From assembly GCF_017086405.1 (NCBI RefSeq), contig NZ_CP070973.1, forward strand, positions 3,442,739-3,506,738: DNA of 64,000 nt, read 5' to 3'. A program made the translations under genes and the position numbers. This document shows positions 52,505 through 63,043 of the stretch, one piece after another (positions within the stretch are counted from its first letter, which is position 1; the number at the start of each line of letters is the position of its first letter). This DNA comes from Mycobacterium gordonae. GTDB lineage: Bacteria; Actinomycetota; Actinomycetes; Mycobacteriales; Mycobacteriaceae. The notes beneath the pieces were generated by a model. That model worked only from the letters and a program-made list of their open reading frames with translations, ran no database searches and was not told where the DNA came from.

Positions 52505-52886
52505 TCAGCCAGGTGCCCTCGGCGGGAATCAACACGTCGCGGTAGCGACCGAAATGTTCGAGCCCGATGCCGGTGAGCACGGTGAAATATGACCGGACGT
52601 GCGCCTGGTCCTTAGTGAGTTCGGCGAACAGCACGTTGGTCAGGATGTGCCGGACGACGGGCTTGCTGTCCGCGCCCGCGTGGCCGGCCACACCGGCCGC
52701 GACGCCGTTGAGGAAGCGGGCGATCTCGGTTCTGCCGTGCAGCGACGACCGGCCGCGTACCTCCAGTACGCCGTCGGCGCAGAATGTCGCGGCGAGGTCG
52801 TCGACCCGCCCGAAGTCACCCGACCAGTTGTAGCGGGCCAGCGTGTCGCGAATCTGTTCGCGCGCAACAAGTTCCCAACTCTGCAC
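52443..52886 (-). CDS. NTF2-like (SnoaL-type) protein
   Basis: 147 residues. ELVAREQIRDTLARYNWSGDFGRVDDLAATFCADGVLEVRG, then LHGRTEIARFLNG, then RHILTNVLFAEL and SYFTVLTGIGLEHFGRYRDVL, following the cone-shaped SnoaL/NTF2 fold, which often forms small ketosteroid-isomerase-like or aldol-cyclase enzymes. The Tyr and Asp in ARYNWSGDFGRVDDL occupy the usual active-site positions. Last gene of a three-gene minus-strand operon; it begins 9 bp after the oxidoreductase stop. Confidence 0.82.
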   Translation of the reverse strand: MQSWELVAREQIRDTLARYNWSGDFGRVDDLAATFCADGVLEVRGRSSLHGRTEIARFLNGVAAGVAGHAGADSKPVVRHILTNVLFAELTKDQAHVRSYFTVLTGIGLEHFGRYRDVLIPAEGTWLIKQRTVSTDWAAPTSQMARG

Positions 52887-52895
52887 GGTGGCTGC

Positions 52896-54020
52896 TCACC
52901 CGAAAGGACGGTTCTCACGGATGCCGCGGTACATGCCCCAGCGCACGATCAGCGGCATCACCACGCGCTCGACCGACCAGAGCGGGAATCGGAAGGCGTG
53001 GCCGGTCGGGAAGAAGACCTCCAACCCGTCACGCTGGATACCGACCAGAGAACCCCAGCGGCGCCCCGGCGCCTTGAAGGCGCGCAGCGGGCGCCCGGCG
53101 AAGGTGGCGCGGACGTTCCGTGCGACCAGACCATCACCGCGATTACGCGCTGAGCTGCGCAGCGGATCGGTCGCCGCAACGTCCCCGACCGCGAACACAT
53201 CGGCGTGGCCGGGTACCTGAAGCTGTCGGGTCACGCGGACGAATCCGCATTCATCGAGCAGATCCGGCGGCAGCCATTCGGTGTTGGGGCGCACCCGCCC
53301 GATCGCCCACAGCACGGCATCGGCCACGGCCGGTGGTTGTCCGGTGCTCCAGCGCACCGGGTCACTGGTGATCTCGTCGCCGCTGAAGTCGTCGGTGATC
53401 ACCGCCCGATGGCCAGGGTGTAAGCCAACACCGAGTTCGCCCAATCGCGTCGCGATGCGTTTCCAGGTCCGCGGATGGTACTCCCGCAGCGGGCGGTCTC
53501 CGGGGAAGTAGAGATCGATCTGCTGATCAGGCCAGGTGGTGGCCAGGTTGACAGCACTGCTCACCGCCGCCGCGCCGCCACCGACGATGATCACCGACTT
53601 GGCCGTGCCGAGCCGCTCGTGTGCCGCGTAGAGGCCGGCACCGATTTCAGCCGATGACTGCATGCAGGGCTGGCGCCAGAAGCCGTTGCTGACACCGGTA
53701 GAGATGACCAGCGCGTCGTACGGCTCGGCGATCGTCGTGCCGTCCTTGAGGCGCCCGAAGACGGTCCGCCCATCGAGGTCGACTCCGGTGATTTCGGCCT
53801 GCACCGTCCGTACCCGGTCCAATTTGCGGAATCGGTCGAAAGGAATCCAGTAATCCCGTGCCCAGTCGTCGGGGCGAGCGAGCCGCACACCGAGTTCCTG
53901 GCCACTGACCAAACCGGGTTTGGCAGAAATTCCGACTACCTCGAAATGCGGCGCCAGGTGGATTGCGGTCAGTATGCCGACGTCGCCCAGACCCGCGATC
54001 ACCACCCGACGGGGGTTCAT
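52896..54020 (-). CDS. FAD/NAD(P)-dependent oxidoreductase (NDH-2/AIF-like)
   Basis: 374 residues from the ATG at 54020, whose ATGA overlaps the DUF1295 stop. N-terminal FAD Rossmann motif VVIAGLGDVGILTAIHL, internal NAD(P)-binding motif VIIVGGGAAAVSSAVNL, and the third motif DVFAVGDVAATDP near the C-terminus, in the two-dinucleotide-binding fold order. DALVISTGVSNGFW is the typical ATG loop. Cys-based redox centre absent, so it looks like a quinone-type or single-electron-acceptor reductase rather than a disulfide reductase. Acts in the cytoplasm, possibly membrane-associated through its C-terminus; partner unknown. Confidence 0.85.
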   Translation of the reverse strand: MNPRRVVIAGLGDVGILTAIHLAPHFEVVGISAKPGLVSGQELGVRLARPDDWARDYWIPFDRFRKLDRVRTVQAEITGVDLDGRTVFGRLKDGTTIAEPYDALVISTGVSNGFWRQPCMQSSAEIGAGLYAAHERLGTAKSVIIVGGGAAAVSSAVNLATTWPDQQIDLYFPGDRPLREYHPRTWKRIATRLGELGVGLHPGHRAVITDDFSGDEITSDPVRWSTGQPPAVADAVLWAIGRVRPNTEWLPPDLLDECGFVRVTRQLQVPGHADVFAVGDVAATDPLRSSARNRGDGLVARNVRATFAGRPLRAFKAPGRRWGSLVGIQRDGLEVFFPTGHAFRFPLWSVERVVMPLIVRWGMYRGIRENRPFG

Positions 54021-54910
54021 GCCGCCGCTTTGCGCGGTGGCCGGGGCACGAATCGCGAGACCCGATCGACGACGTGCTGATATTGCGGCCGGCGCTGCAA
54101 ACTGCGCTGCTCCATCATCGGAATGCTGGCGCCGAGGAACATAGCCAGCATCGCCGCCGCTCCGGCGAACAACCACCAGGCATCCGACGGAGCGGCCGCC
54201 ACTCCGAACAAGGCGAGGGAAAACCAGAAGCCGAACTCACCGAAGTAGTTCGGATGCCGCGACCAACTCCACAATCCGCGGTCCATCGCCGTGCCGGCGC
54301 TTGCCTCGCGAACGAATCGGTGCATCTGCACGTCGGCGACGAGTTCGAGCATGACTGCGGCCAGTCCGACCACAAAGGCGACGAAGGTGAGCCAGCGCAG
54401 CCCTGCGCCGGGGCGGGTGACACAGACATACACCGGCAACATCGCGGCGAACACCTGCAGCGTGGGAATGAGGTGGATGGCGATCAGGTCGACGACGAAT
54501 TCCCATCGCCCGGCGCGTTCCTTGAACATGGGGTATCGCCAGTCTTCGTGGTGCAGACCGGGGAATCCATATACCCAGTTTGCGGTCAAACGCACCGCCC
54601 AAACCGTGATCAGCGCAGCCACCAGCCAACAACGCAGCTGGTCTACTCCCGGCCCGGACTGGCTCCACCAATAGAACGCCAGCAGCGGCGGGATGACGCT
54701 CCAGTACGCGTCATAGAAACTCGAATTGCGGTAGAGGCGGCTGAAGACGAACACCACCAGGGTGGCCACCACGTCGGCGATCAAGGTGTCCAGCCACAGC
54801 CGGCCGGTTGCGGGGCCCCGGACCAACCAGGCGGCGGCCGCGCCGATTGCCACCAGGTACGCGAGGGTGACCAGCGCCAGCGATCGCGTCTTGCCCATCG
54901 CCGCCGTCAT
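54017..54910 (-). CDS. DUF1295 membrane protein (steroid 5-alpha-reductase-like)
   Basis: 297 residues with six or seven membrane helices. GLWSWSRHPNYFGEFGFWFS carries the HPNYFGE motif of DUF1295 and related isoprenylcysteine methyltransferase/steroid 5-alpha-reductase membrane enzymes; HHEDWRYPMF precedes it, as in the family. Its likely role is NADPH-dependent reduction or methylation of a lipid or steroid-like substrate in the membrane. First gene of the operon with the FAD oxidoreductase and the NTF2-like gene. Confidence 0.88.
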   Translation of the reverse strand: MTAAMGKTRSLALVTLAYLVAIGAAAAWLVRGPATGRLWLDTLIADVVATLVVFVFSRLYRNSSFYDAYWSVIPPLLAFYWWSQSGPGVDQLRCWLVAALITVWAVRLTANWVYGFPGLHHEDWRYPMFKERAGRWEFVVDLIAIHLIPTLQVFAAMLPVYVCVTRPGAGLRWLTFVAFVVGLAAVMLELVADVQMHRFVREASAGTAMDRGLWSWSRHPNYFGEFGFWFSLALFGVAAAPSDAWWLFAGAAAMLAMFLGASIPMMEQRSLQRRPQYQHVVDRVSRFVPRPPRKAAA

Positions 54911-55053
54911 GAAACCGGATTCATTGCTGCCACAGCACTATTGGGTGAGCGCGCGTCATCCGGGTCTCCTTCAGCGCAGTGCCCGGTCGACCCAGGCTGC
55001 CGGCCACGGTCGGCAAACTGTAACACGTTCTACCGGCGTGGCCACCGCCCGCA

Positions 55054-55329
55054 TCAGGGTGCGGGGGACTCATCGGTGACCGCTCGATAACCGCGGGCGC
55101 CCGCCCGGTCGACCGCCGCCTTGACCACTCCGAAAATCAGTCCCTGCAGGCCCGCGCCGATCAATGCGCTGCGGGCGGAGTTGCGCAGATCTTTAGGGTC
55201 GGGCGGTGCCTGGTCGTCGTCGCTGACGCGTTTCCAGATTTGACTGAAGAGGGCGCCGGCCAGCAGGCCGCCGGTGACGCTGGTGGCCATCGACAGCGGA
55301 AGGTAAAGGGCTTTGGATTTTGCGCTCAT
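55054..55329 (-). CDS. DUF4235 membrane protein
   Basis: 91 residues starting MSAKSKALYLPLSMATSVTGGLLAGALFSQIWKRVSDDD. The opening helix, then PPDPKDLRNS, and a second helix (ALIGAGLQGLIFGVVKAAVDRAG) match the DUF4235 family of small actinobacterial membrane proteins. An in-frame upstream extension to 55980 is low-complexity and antisense to the PPE gene, so I reject it. Function unknown. Confidence 0.85.
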   Translation of the reverse strand: MSAKSKALYLPLSMATSVTGGLLAGALFSQIWKRVSDDDQAPPDPKDLRNSARSALIGAGLQGLIFGVVKAAVDRAGARGYRAVTDESPAP

Positions 55330-55662
55330 AGCGGTCCTGTTCTCGTCCGGTTGTTGATACCCGTGTTCCCGAATCCGCCCGTTCTCCAACGCTTCCAGCG
55401 AAAGTCGATTTTCATTTGGCGAAATCCAGCGCAGGTTCGGCGGTTGCCAGCTATGTTTTTGCTTGCCAAGCTGCTCAGTTTGTTTCCGGTGGTTGCTCAA
55501 TCTTGGTTGGCGGGAGGCGCGTGCATGGTGGGTAGTGGCGCGCGAAGCGGTCGACTCAGTCCACCGGTGAGCGACTGTGGAGCGGTGTAGTGTCCGGCGG
55601 CCGCTCCTGTTGCGAGCGACGGTCGGCCCAATGAGCCCAGACGCTGAGAATGGACAGGTTCG
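55330..55662. other. Divergent intergenic region, about 330 bp, before the repeat PPE gene
   Basis: Separates DUF4235 and the long PPE gene and should hold both promoters. No clear promoter consensus, repeat or small gene was recognised. GGACAGG before 55663 is the PPE ribosome binding site. Confidence 0.4.
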
Positions 55663-58600
55663 ATGAACTTTTCGGTGCTGCCCCCCGAGATCAACTCGCT
55701 GCTGATGTATTCCGGTGCCGGTCCGGGGCCGATGTTGGAAGCGGCCACCGCATGGGAGGGTTTGGCCGGCGAGTTGCAGTCCGCGGCATCGTCGTTCAGC
55801 GCGGTCACCTCGGGGCTGGTAGGCGGCGCCTGGCAGGGTGCGGCGTCGGCGGCCATGGCCGCCGCGGCCGTTCCCTACGGAAGTTACCTCAGCGCGGCTG
55901 CGGCACAGGCCGCGGGCACCGCGGTTCAGGCGGCGGCGGCAGCCGCGGTCTTCGAGGCCGCGCAGGCCGCGATTGTGCATCCGGCACTCATCGCGGCTAA
56001 TCGTAATGACTTTGTCGCGCTGGTGATTTCGAATCTCTTCGGCCAGAATGCACCCGCGATCGCGGCCACCGAGGCCGTCTACGAACAGTTATGGGCCCAG
56101 GACGTTTCCGTGATGGCGGGCTACCACGCCGGGGCATCGGCGGTGGCCGAGGCGTTGGCACCGTGGCAGCAGGCGCTGGCTCTGCCGGGCGCGAGCGTGG
56201 ATTTCAGCATCTCGATCTTCGGGCTGCAACTGCTACAGACCGGCACCGCCCATGCCAACACCACTTTCGGCGGCCTGGCCGTTGCCAGCGGCGCCAACAG
56301 TTCGGCGAGCGCCGATCTGGCCGATATCGCGTTCGCTTTCGGCGGCGGGAGCAGTGCCTCAGCGACCGGCGGCGTGCTCAACATCGCCGGGGTAATCGGT
56401 AGTAACTCGATCGCGAACGCTACCGGCGCGGTCAACATCGGCACCGGTGCGCTGGCATTCGGCAATAACAACACTGTGCTCGCCAACGCCATCGGCGTCG
56501 GCAACATCGGTACGGTCGCGGCTGCCTTCGGAAACGACAACATTGTCTCAGCTACGGCCGAGGGTGTGCAGAACAACGCCACCGTCGCGGCCGCCTTCGG
56601 CAACAACAACAACGGCGTGGCGGCCAAGGTGACCGGCGTGGAGAACACCGGCATCGTCTCCGCGGTCTTCGGCAGCAACAACACCAACGTGTCGGCCGAC
56701 GCGTTCGGCGTCGAGAACAACGCCGTCGTGGCGGCGGTCGCCGGCAGCGGCAACATCAACGTGCTTGCCGCCGCCGGTGGCGCGGGCGGCAACGAGGGAG
56801 TGGTGGCAGCCGCGCTGGGCAACAACAACGCGGTCGCGGCAACGGCAACGGGAGTTGGCGGCAACCTCGGTACCGTCGCGGCCTCCGTCATCGGCAACAA
56901 CAACACCATCAATGCCAACGCGACCGGCGGCGGTCACCTCGGCACCGTGGCCACCGCCTTGTTCGGCGACAACAACGGCGTCAAGGCGAGCTCTTTCGGC
57001 CTCAACAACATCGGCACGGTCGCGACTGTCGGCGGCAGCGGCAACACCGCCGTTTCGGCCGACGCCAGCGGCTCCGACAACATCGGCACGGTGGCCACCG
57101 CGTTCGGCGCCGACAATCCCACCGTCGCGGCCAGCGCGCTCGGCGCCGGCAACATTGGCAACGTCGCCACCTCGTTGGGCAACGGCAGCACGGTCACCTC
57201 GAAGGTGATCGGGGCGGGCAACATCGCCACGGTCGCCACCTCGGGCGGCAACAACAACGGGGTGGGCGCCAGCGCCGTCGGGGTCGGGGCCAACACCGCA
57301 CAGATCGCCACCGCGTTCGGCAACGGCAACACCCAGGTCAGCGCCGATGCCGGCGGCGCCGGCGGCAACATCGCCACCGTCGCCACGACGTTGGGCGACA
57401 ACAACACCGCCAAAGCCAGCGCGTTCGGCGCCGGCAACATCGCCAGCGTGTCCACGGTGCTGCTGAGCAACAACAACAACTCGGCGGCCGAGACGATCGG
57501 TGTCGGAAACATCGCCACCCTGGCCACCTCCTACGGGCATGACAACAACGTCTCCGCCGAGGCCAAGGGCGTCGGCGGAAACACCGCCACCATCGCCACC
57601 GCCATCGGCCAGGGCAACTCCAAGGTCGATGCCGACGCCGGCATCGCGGGCGGCAACATCGCCACGCTGGCCACAGTGTTCGGTGACAACAACACGGCGC
57701 AGGCCAGTGCGCTGGGAGCGGGCAACACCGCAACCCTGTCCACCGTTCTGTTCAGCAACAACAACACCTCCTCGGCGAGCGCCCTGGGCGTGGAGAACAT
57801 TGCCACCGTCGCCACTTCATACGGCAACGGCAACAATGTCGCGGCCAGCGCGCCCGGTGTCGGGCTCAACGTCGCCACCTTCGCCACCGCGATCGGTGAG
57901 GGCAACACCCAGGTATCCGCCTCAGCCGGCGGCGGTGGTGGCAACACCGCGACGCTGGCCACCGTGATCGGCGATGGCAACTCGGCGGCGGTCAGCTCGA
58001 CTGGACTGGGCAACACCGCCAACATCGCCACCCTGATCGGCAACAACAACACCGCCAAGGTCGACGCGTTCGGCGTGGAGAACATCGCCACCGTCGCCAC
58101 CGCCATCGGCGACAACAACGGCGTCAGCGCCGGCGCGCCAGGCGTGGGCGCCAACATCGCGACGTTTGCCACCGCGATCGGCAGCGGCAACACTCAAGTC
58201 TCTGCCGAGGCAGGCGGGGGTGGCAGCAACATCGCCACCCTGGCCAGCGTGTTCGGTGACAACAGCACCGCGAAAGTCAGCGCGACGGGCGTGGGCAACA
58301 TCGCCACCATCGCCACCGGCATCGGTGACAACAGCGGCCTGGTCGCCACCGCGTTCGGGGTGGAAAATATCGCCACGGTGGCCACCTCCTACGGGGACGG
58401 CAATACCGCGGTGGTGGCCGAGGCCGGCGGCGTGGGCGGCAACATCGCCACCCTGGCTACCGTGTTCGGCAGCGGCAACGCCCTCACCGGGGCGCACGCG
58501 ATCGGTGTCGGCGGCAACATCGTCACGCTCGGCACCGTGATCGGTGACAATAACGCGGCGGTGTCGGCGAGTGCGACCGGTTCGGGCAACATCGTCTCGA

Positions 58601-59664
58601 TCGCCACCGCAATCGGCGACCAGAACACAGCCACCGTCGACGTGACCGGTGTGGGCAACGTGCCGGTCGCCTCGACGGTGATCGGTGACGGCAACTCGAT
58701 GAAGGTCAGCGCCTTCGGCGTGGAGAACATCGCCACGCTGGGCACGGTGTACGGCGACGGCAACACCGGCGGCGTGGTCGAGTCCGGTGGGGCGGGCGGC
58801 AATATCGCCACCTTGGCCACCGTGTTCGGTGACAACAACACCGCGGCCGTGGCCAGGGCCGTGGGCATCGGCGGGAACATCGCCACGCTCGGCACCGCCA
58901 TCTCCGACGGCAACGCCGTCTCGGCCACCGCCAACGGCGCCGGCAACATCGCGACGGTGGCGACCGCGTTCATCGGTGGCGGTAACACCGCCACCGCGTC
59001 GGCAACGGGTGTGCAGAACTACGCGACCCTGGCCACCGCGGCCGGAGCGGGCAACGGAGTCTCAGCCACCGCATCGGGTGTCGGCGCGAACATCGCGACC
59101 CTCGGCACGGCGATCGGGGACGGCAACACGGAAGTCGCGGCTACGGCCGGGGGCGTGGGTGGCAACATCGCCGTCGCCGCTACCGCGGTAGGCAACAACA
59201 ACAGCACGGTCGCAGCCAGTGTTGCTGGGCTGAGCGTCGGTGGTGTCGCCACCGCTGTCGGCGACGGCAACACCGGCGTCACGGTCCGTGGACATCAACC
59301 GGCCAACTTCGCGATCGTGTCCACCGTCGTCGGCTCGGGTAACAACCTCGTGGCGGCCAGCGGCCATGGCCCGGTCAACTTCGCCAACATCGCCACCGTG
59401 GTCGGCGACGGCAACCACGACGTGTGGGCCGGCGGGGCCGGTGTCTTGAACATCGCCGTGACAGCCGGTGGCAGCAACGTCGCGTTGGCCGGTGACCAGT
59501 CCGGGGGACTGGCGGGCGGCAACTTTGCCATAGTCACCGCCAACGGCGCCGGAGCCAAGGCGTTCAACGGTGTCATCAACCTCGCGGTCGCCGCCGGGGA
59601 CCGACTGTTCGCGACCGCGGGCCCCGGCAGCTTCCACGTGGACATCCGGCCCCTGCTGGGGTAG
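55663..59664 (+). CDS. PPE protein with long region of about 24-residue Asn/Gly-rich repeats
   Basis: 1333 residues. The PPE domain is about 1-180 ([26 protein letters not shown]). From about residue 205 to 1300 lie about 45 degenerate copies of a unit like [20 protein letters not shown] followed by FGV, with periodic GNIATVAT and NNT triplets. Unlike MPTR proteins the spacing is about 23-26 residues and the repeats alternate hydrophobic strands with polar turns, which suggests a beta-solenoid. It ends [10 protein letters not shown]. Such proteins are usually exported by ESX-5 and surface exposed. No PE gene is adjacent. The stop abuts the convergent lipoprotein gene with no gap. The position recalls PPE24 (Rv1753c), but that is not tested. 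Confidence 0.88.
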   Translation: MNFSVLPPEINSLLMYSGAGPGPMLEAATAWEGLAGELQSAASSFSAVTSGLVGGAWQGAASAAMAAAAVPYGSYLSAAAAQAAGTAVQAAAAAAVFEAAQAAIVHPALIAANRNDFVALVISNLFGQNAPAIAATEAVYEQLWAQDVSVMAGYHAGASAVAEALAPWQQALALPGASVDFSISIFGLQLLQTGTAHANTTFGGLAVASGANSSASADLADIAFAFGGGSSASATGGVLNIAGVIGSNSIANATGAVNIGTGALAFGNNNTVLANAIGVGNIGTVAAAFGNDNIVSATAEGVQNNATVAAAFGNNNNGVAAKVTGVENTGIVSAVFGSNNTNVSADAFGVENNAVVAAVAGSGNINVLAAAGGAGGNEGVVAAALGNNNAVAATATGVGGNLGTVAASVIGNNNTINANATGGGHLGTVATALFGDNNGVKASSFGLNNIGTVATVGGSGNTAVSADASGSDNIGTVATAFGADNPTVAASALGAGNIGNVATSLGNGSTVTSKVIGAGNIATVATSGGNNNGVGASAVGVGANTAQIATAFGNGNTQVSADAGGAGGNIATVATTLGDNNTAKASAFGAGNIASVSTVLLSNNNNSAAETIGVGNIATLATSYGHDNNVSAEAKGVGGNTATIATAIGQGNSKVDADAGIAGGNIATLATVFGDNNTAQASALGAGNTATLSTVLFSNNNTSSASALGVENIATVATSYGNGNNVAASAPGVGLNVATFATAIGEGNTQVSASAGGGGGNTATLATVIGDGNSAAVSSTGLGNTANIATLIGNNNTAKVDAFGVENIATVATAIGDNNGVSAGAPGVGANIATFATAIGSGNTQVSAEAGGGGSNIATLASVFGDNSTAKVSATGVGNIATIATGIGDNSGLVATAFGVENIATVATSYGDGNTAVVAEAGGVGGNIATLATVFGSGNALTGAHAIGVGGNIVTLGTVIGDNNAAVSASATGSGNIVSIATAIGDQNTATVDVTGVGNVPVASTVIGDGNSMKVSAFGVENIATLGTVYGDGNTGGVVESGGAGGNIATLATVFGDNNTAAVARAVGIGGNIATLGTAISDGNAVSATANGAGNIATVATAFIGGGNTATASATGVQNYATLATAAGAGNGVSATASGVGANIATLGTAIGDGNTEVAATAGGVGGNIAVAATAVGNNNSTVAASVAGLSVGGVATAVGDGNTGVTVRGHQPANFAIVSTVVGSGNNLVAASGHGPVNFANIATVVGDGNHDVWAGGAGVLNIAVTAGGSNVALAGDQSGGLAGGNFAIVTANGAGAKAFNGVINLAVAAGDRLFATAGPGSFHVDIRPLLG
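56280..59560 (+). repeat. Coding repeat array of about 70-75 bp units in the PPE gene
   Basis: The array encodes repeated GNIATVAT..GDNNTxxASAxG units. Copies are diverged rather than identical, but many 12-20 bp segments recur (for example the bases encoding [16 protein letters not shown]), so recombination or copy-number change between strains is likely. The boundaries are approximate. Confidence 0.75.
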
Positions 59665-60426
59665 CTAAGCTTTTTCGACCTTGCCGGCGAGCTGGGTGGC
59701 CAGCTTCACGCCGGCGTCGCCCGGGTCCTTCGGTCCACAGCCGCTGACGTCGATCACCACGTTGTTGCGCACGGTCAGCGCCCGCTGGCAGGCGCCGCCG
59801 ACGGGCGTGCCGTTGTCTGTGGTGCTGACCGAGATGGTGGTGGTCAGCACGCCGTTGGACGAATTCACCTGTCCCACTTTCCAGGTGATCTCAGCACCGC
59901 CGGGGTCGGCGGGCACGACGAGGGTGCGGTCCGCGCAGGCGGGCCAGGCTTTGGCCGACGCCTCGAAGAATGCCTTCGCCTCGGTCGCCGACGGGAACAC
60001 CACCAGGTACTGCACAGCCTCGGGGTCCATATCCTTGGAGCCCGGGGTGGCCGGGGAGGCGCTGTCGTCGCGACCGAGAGCCGCCGTGAACCCGCTGCCG
60101 GCGTACACCGGGTTCTCGCCCGGGCCGTAGGCGTAGAGGCATTCGGCGGGCCATTTCCAGCCCTGCGGGTACTGCTTGTTGCCGTCGTCCGCCAGCTTGT
60201 CGGACTTGTCCTTGATCGCCATCCCCATGGTGCCCAGGGTGCTGTCGATCTCTGAGGGGGTAAGCAGCGAATTGGCCAGCGCTGCCTGCGCGATCGGTGG
60301 CTTGGACGAACTCGTTGCCGAACTCGCCGACCCGGTTGACTGGGTGCCGTGGTCGTTGTCGCCACCGCATGCGGCGACCAGTATCCCGGCGGCGGTGACG
60401 CAGACGGCTGCGGTGAGGGAGCGCAT
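59665..60426 (-). CDS. Sensor-domain lipoprotein (PknH-like extracellular domain)
   Basis: 253 residues from the ATG at 60426 (AAGAAGGACAG upstream). The signal sequence ends in the lipobox VAAC (about residues 17-20), so it is a lipoprotein anchored at Cys20. The rest matches the mycobacterial sensor-domain family (PknH_C, LpqQ/LppR/LppH-like): LTPSEIDSTLGTMGM, WPAECLYAYGPGENPVYAGSGF, VFPSATEAKAFFEASAKAWPACADRT, GACQRALTVRNNVVIDVSGCG. Paired Cys suggest disulfides. It binds an unknown ligand outside the membrane. Confidence 0.9.
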   Translation of the reverse strand: MRSLTAAVCVTAAGILVAACGGDNDHGTQSTGSASSATSSSKPPIAQAALANSLLTPSEIDSTLGTMGMAIKDKSDKLADDGNKQYPQGWKWPAECLYAYGPGENPVYAGSGFTAALGRDDSASPATPGSKDMDPEAVQYLVVFPSATEAKAFFEASAKAWPACADRTLVVPADPGGAEITWKVGQVNSSNGVLTTTISVSTTDNGTPVGGACQRALTVRNNVVIDVSGCGPKDPGDAGVKLATQLAGKVEKA

Positions 60427-60555
60427 AACCTGTCCTTCTTGCTTGTTTCGTTGATCTGCAAGCAATCCGCGACTCCCCGGCGCGCCTGCCGCAATTGGCG
60501 GCCTGAGCATACTGCCGGTCTGCGCCTCGGGGAACAGGTCCCTGGCGCCTTCCGG

Positions 60556-62751
60556 TTACTCGTCGTGCTGGGTCTGCTGCAGCAGCACCACCGCGCGGGC
60601 CTCGACCGTGATCTTGCCCTTCGGAGGCAGCGCATCACCGGTCTGCACCTCTCCGGTGCCGGTCGCGGTGTCCAGCACGGCGGTCCAACCCGGCCCGAAA
60701 TCGTCCGGAGGAAGAACGAATTCGATCGGCTCATGGTGAGCGTTGAAGCACAACACGAACGAGTCATCGGTGATGCGTTGCCCCCGGGTATCCGTGCCCG
60801 GGATCCCCTGACCGTTCAGGAAGACCGCTACCGACTTGCCAAAGCCGGAGTCCCAGTCCTCGTCGCTCATCTCCGAACCGTCGGGCCGGAACCAGGAGAT
60901 GTCCGGTAGACCTTCGGACCCGCGGTGGCGCACCGGGGCTCCGGTGAAAAAACGGCGCCTGCGGAAGACCGGGTGTGCGGCCCGGATCGCCGCCACCGTC
61001 TGGGTGAACTCGATGAGGTCACTGTCGGTGTTGTCCCAGTCGATCCAGGTCAATTCGCTGTCCTGGCAGAAGCCATTGTTGTTGCCGTTCTGGGTGCGGC
61101 CGAGTTCGTCTCCGTGACAGATCATCGGAACCCCTTGCGACAGGATTGTTGTCGCGAGGAAGTTGCGTTGCTGGCGGGCCCTGAGCGATTCGATCTCCGG
61201 GTCGTCCGTCGGACCCTCGGCCCCGCAATTCCAGGATCGGTTGTGCGACTCGCCGTCGTTGTTGTCTTCGCCGTTGGCTTCGTTGTGTTTCTCGTTGTAG
61301 GACACCAGGTCCCGCAGGGTGAAGCCGTCATGGGCGGTGACGAAGTTGATCGAGGCCACCGGCCGGCGTGCGGTGTGCTCGTAGAGGTCGGCTGATCCGC
61401 TTATCCGGGAGGCGAATTCGCTCAGAATTGCGTCCTCGCCGCGCCAGAAATCGCGGATCGTGTCACGGAACTTTCCGTTCCACTCGGTCCACTGCGGCGG
61501 GAAATTGCCCACCTGATAGCCGCCCGGCCCGACATCCCACGGCTCGGCGATCAGCTTCACCTGGCTGACGATCGGATCCTGTTGCACCAGTTCGAAAAAC
61601 GCCGACAGCCGATCCACATCGTAGAACTCGCGCGCCAGGGTGGAGGCCAGGTCGAAGCGGAATCCGTCGACATGCATCTCGGTGACCCAGTACCGCAGCG
61701 AATCCATGATCAGCTGCAGCGTGTGCGGATGACCGACGTTGAGGCTGTTTCCGGTGCCGGTGTAGTCCATGTAGTACTGCTTGTCGTCGTCGACCAACCG
61801 GTAGTAGGCCGCGTTGTCGATGCCGCGCATCGACAACGTGGGACCCATGTGGTTTCCCTCGGCGGTGTGGTTGTAGACGACATCGAGGATCACCTCGATG
61901 TTCGCCTCGTGCAGCGCCCGTACCATGGCCTTGAACTCCTGGACCTGGCCACCGGGTGTGTTGCTGGCTGTGTACTTGAAGTCGGGAGCGAAAAACCCGA
62001 TTGTGTTGTACCCCCAGTAGTTCGACAGCCCCTTCTCGATGAGCGTGGAGTCGTTGGCGAAGTGGTGCACCGGCATCAGCTCGATCGCCGTCACTCCCAG
62101 GGTGGTCAGGTGCTCGATGATCGCCGGGTGCGCGATCGCCGAATAGGTGCCGCGGATCCGATCGGGGATCGCGGGATGGGTTTGAGTGAGGCCTTTGACG
62201 TGCGCCTCGTAGATGACGCTGTCGGCGTACTCATGGCCGGGCGGGCGGTCCACGCCCCAGTCGAAGTAGGGGTTGATCACTACCGACTTGGGCATGTTGG
62301 CCGCGGAGTCCTCGTCATTGCGGCTGTCCGGATCGCCGAAGTTGTAGCTGAACAACGACTGGTCCCACTGGAATGACCCGTCGATCGCCTTCGAATACGG
62401 GTCCACCAGCAACTTGTTCGGGTTGCACCGGTGGCCGTTGGCGGGATCGTAGGGGCCGTGCACCCGGAACCCGTAACGCTGACCCGGCTGGACGCTGGGC
62501 AGGAAGGCGTGCCAGACGAATCCGTCCATTTCCGGCAGCGCGATTCTGGTTTCCGTGCCGTCGTCGTCGAACAGGCAGAGCTCGACCCGCTCGGCCACCT
62601 CGCTGAACACCGCGAAATTCGTGCCGGACCCGTCATAGCTCGATCCCAGCGGGTATGCCTTGCCCGGCCACACTTCGGGGCGGTCTTCGGGGCGGCCCGA
62701 TCCGTTCGTGCTATCCGGTGTCGCGCCCTGCTCTGTGCTGACATTAACCAC
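60556..62751 (-). CDS. glgX: Glycogen debranching enzyme GlgX/TreX-type (isoamylase)
   Basis: 731 residues from GTG 62751, chosen because AGGAGG lies four bases upstream; a longer frame to GTG 62823 adds 24 low-complexity residues with no binding site. N-terminal CBM48-like domain (WPGKAYPLGSSYDGSGTNFAVFSE), then the GH13 barrel: VILDVVYNHTAEG, DGFRFDLAS (nucleophile Asp), LIAEPWDVG (acid/base Glu), NFVTAHDGF (transition-state Asp). It cleaves alpha-1,6 branches in glycogen. It is not next to treY/treZ here, so may be a second paralogue; the sequence differs clearly from the M. tuberculosis TreX I recall. Confidence 0.93.
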   Translation of the reverse strand: MVNVSTEQGATPDSTNGSGRPEDRPEVWPGKAYPLGSSYDGSGTNFAVFSEVAERVELCLFDDDGTETRIALPEMDGFVWHAFLPSVQPGQRYGFRVHGPYDPANGHRCNPNKLLVDPYSKAIDGSFQWDQSLFSYNFGDPDSRNDEDSAANMPKSVVINPYFDWGVDRPPGHEYADSVIYEAHVKGLTQTHPAIPDRIRGTYSAIAHPAIIEHLTTLGVTAIELMPVHHFANDSTLIEKGLSNYWGYNTIGFFAPDFKYTASNTPGGQVQEFKAMVRALHEANIEVILDVVYNHTAEGNHMGPTLSMRGIDNAAYYRLVDDDKQYYMDYTGTGNSLNVGHPHTLQLIMDSLRYWVTEMHVDGFRFDLASTLAREFYDVDRLSAFFELVQQDPIVSQVKLIAEPWDVGPGGYQVGNFPPQWTEWNGKFRDTIRDFWRGEDAILSEFASRISGSADLYEHTARRPVASINFVTAHDGFTLRDLVSYNEKHNEANGEDNNDGESHNRSWNCGAEGPTDDPEIESLRARQQRNFLATTILSQGVPMICHGDELGRTQNGNNNGFCQDSELTWIDWDNTDSDLIEFTQTVAAIRAAHPVFRRRRFFTGAPVRHRGSEGLPDISWFRPDGSEMSDEDWDSGFGKSVAVFLNGQGIPGTDTRGQRITDDSFVLCFNAHHEPIEFVLPPDDFGPGWTAVLDTATGTGEVQTGDALPPKGKITVEARAVVLLQQTQHDE

Positions 62752-62823
62752 CGTGCCTCCTGACTTCGACGGATTGACCGAACTGGGAACATCGGCGGTC
62801 GGGCTCTGTATATCCGTTGCCAC

Positions 62824-63043
62824 CCCGGGTTAAGCATGAGATCGCTCTCAGTCTGCGCGGTCTGGCGCGTTAGGCCGAAAAAGGCTCGGTCAACGTTGCT
62901 TTCGGGATTCCGGAGCGGGTTGCGACACGGTCACGGACGCATACCTATTGACTGCTCAACGGTCACAAGAACCTCATTGCTCACTATCGTCACATCAACC
63001 CATGCGGACGTCAATTCACGTCCGGCCGCTGGAAAGGTGTGAC
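62824..63043. other. Divergent intergenic region before the DUF4185 gene
   Basis: About 220-290 bp depending on the glgX start used. It is AT-richer in the stretch around 62940-63000 (for example ATACCTATTGACTG), which could hold a promoter for the DUF4185 gene. GGAAAGGTG at 63031-63039 is its ribosome binding site. No small gene seen. Confidence 0.4.

Noticed and set aside
55663..59664. PE_PGRS or MPTR label for the repeat PPE
   Set aside because: There is no PE domain, no GGAGGA-type run, and the NxGxxN ladder period does not fit.
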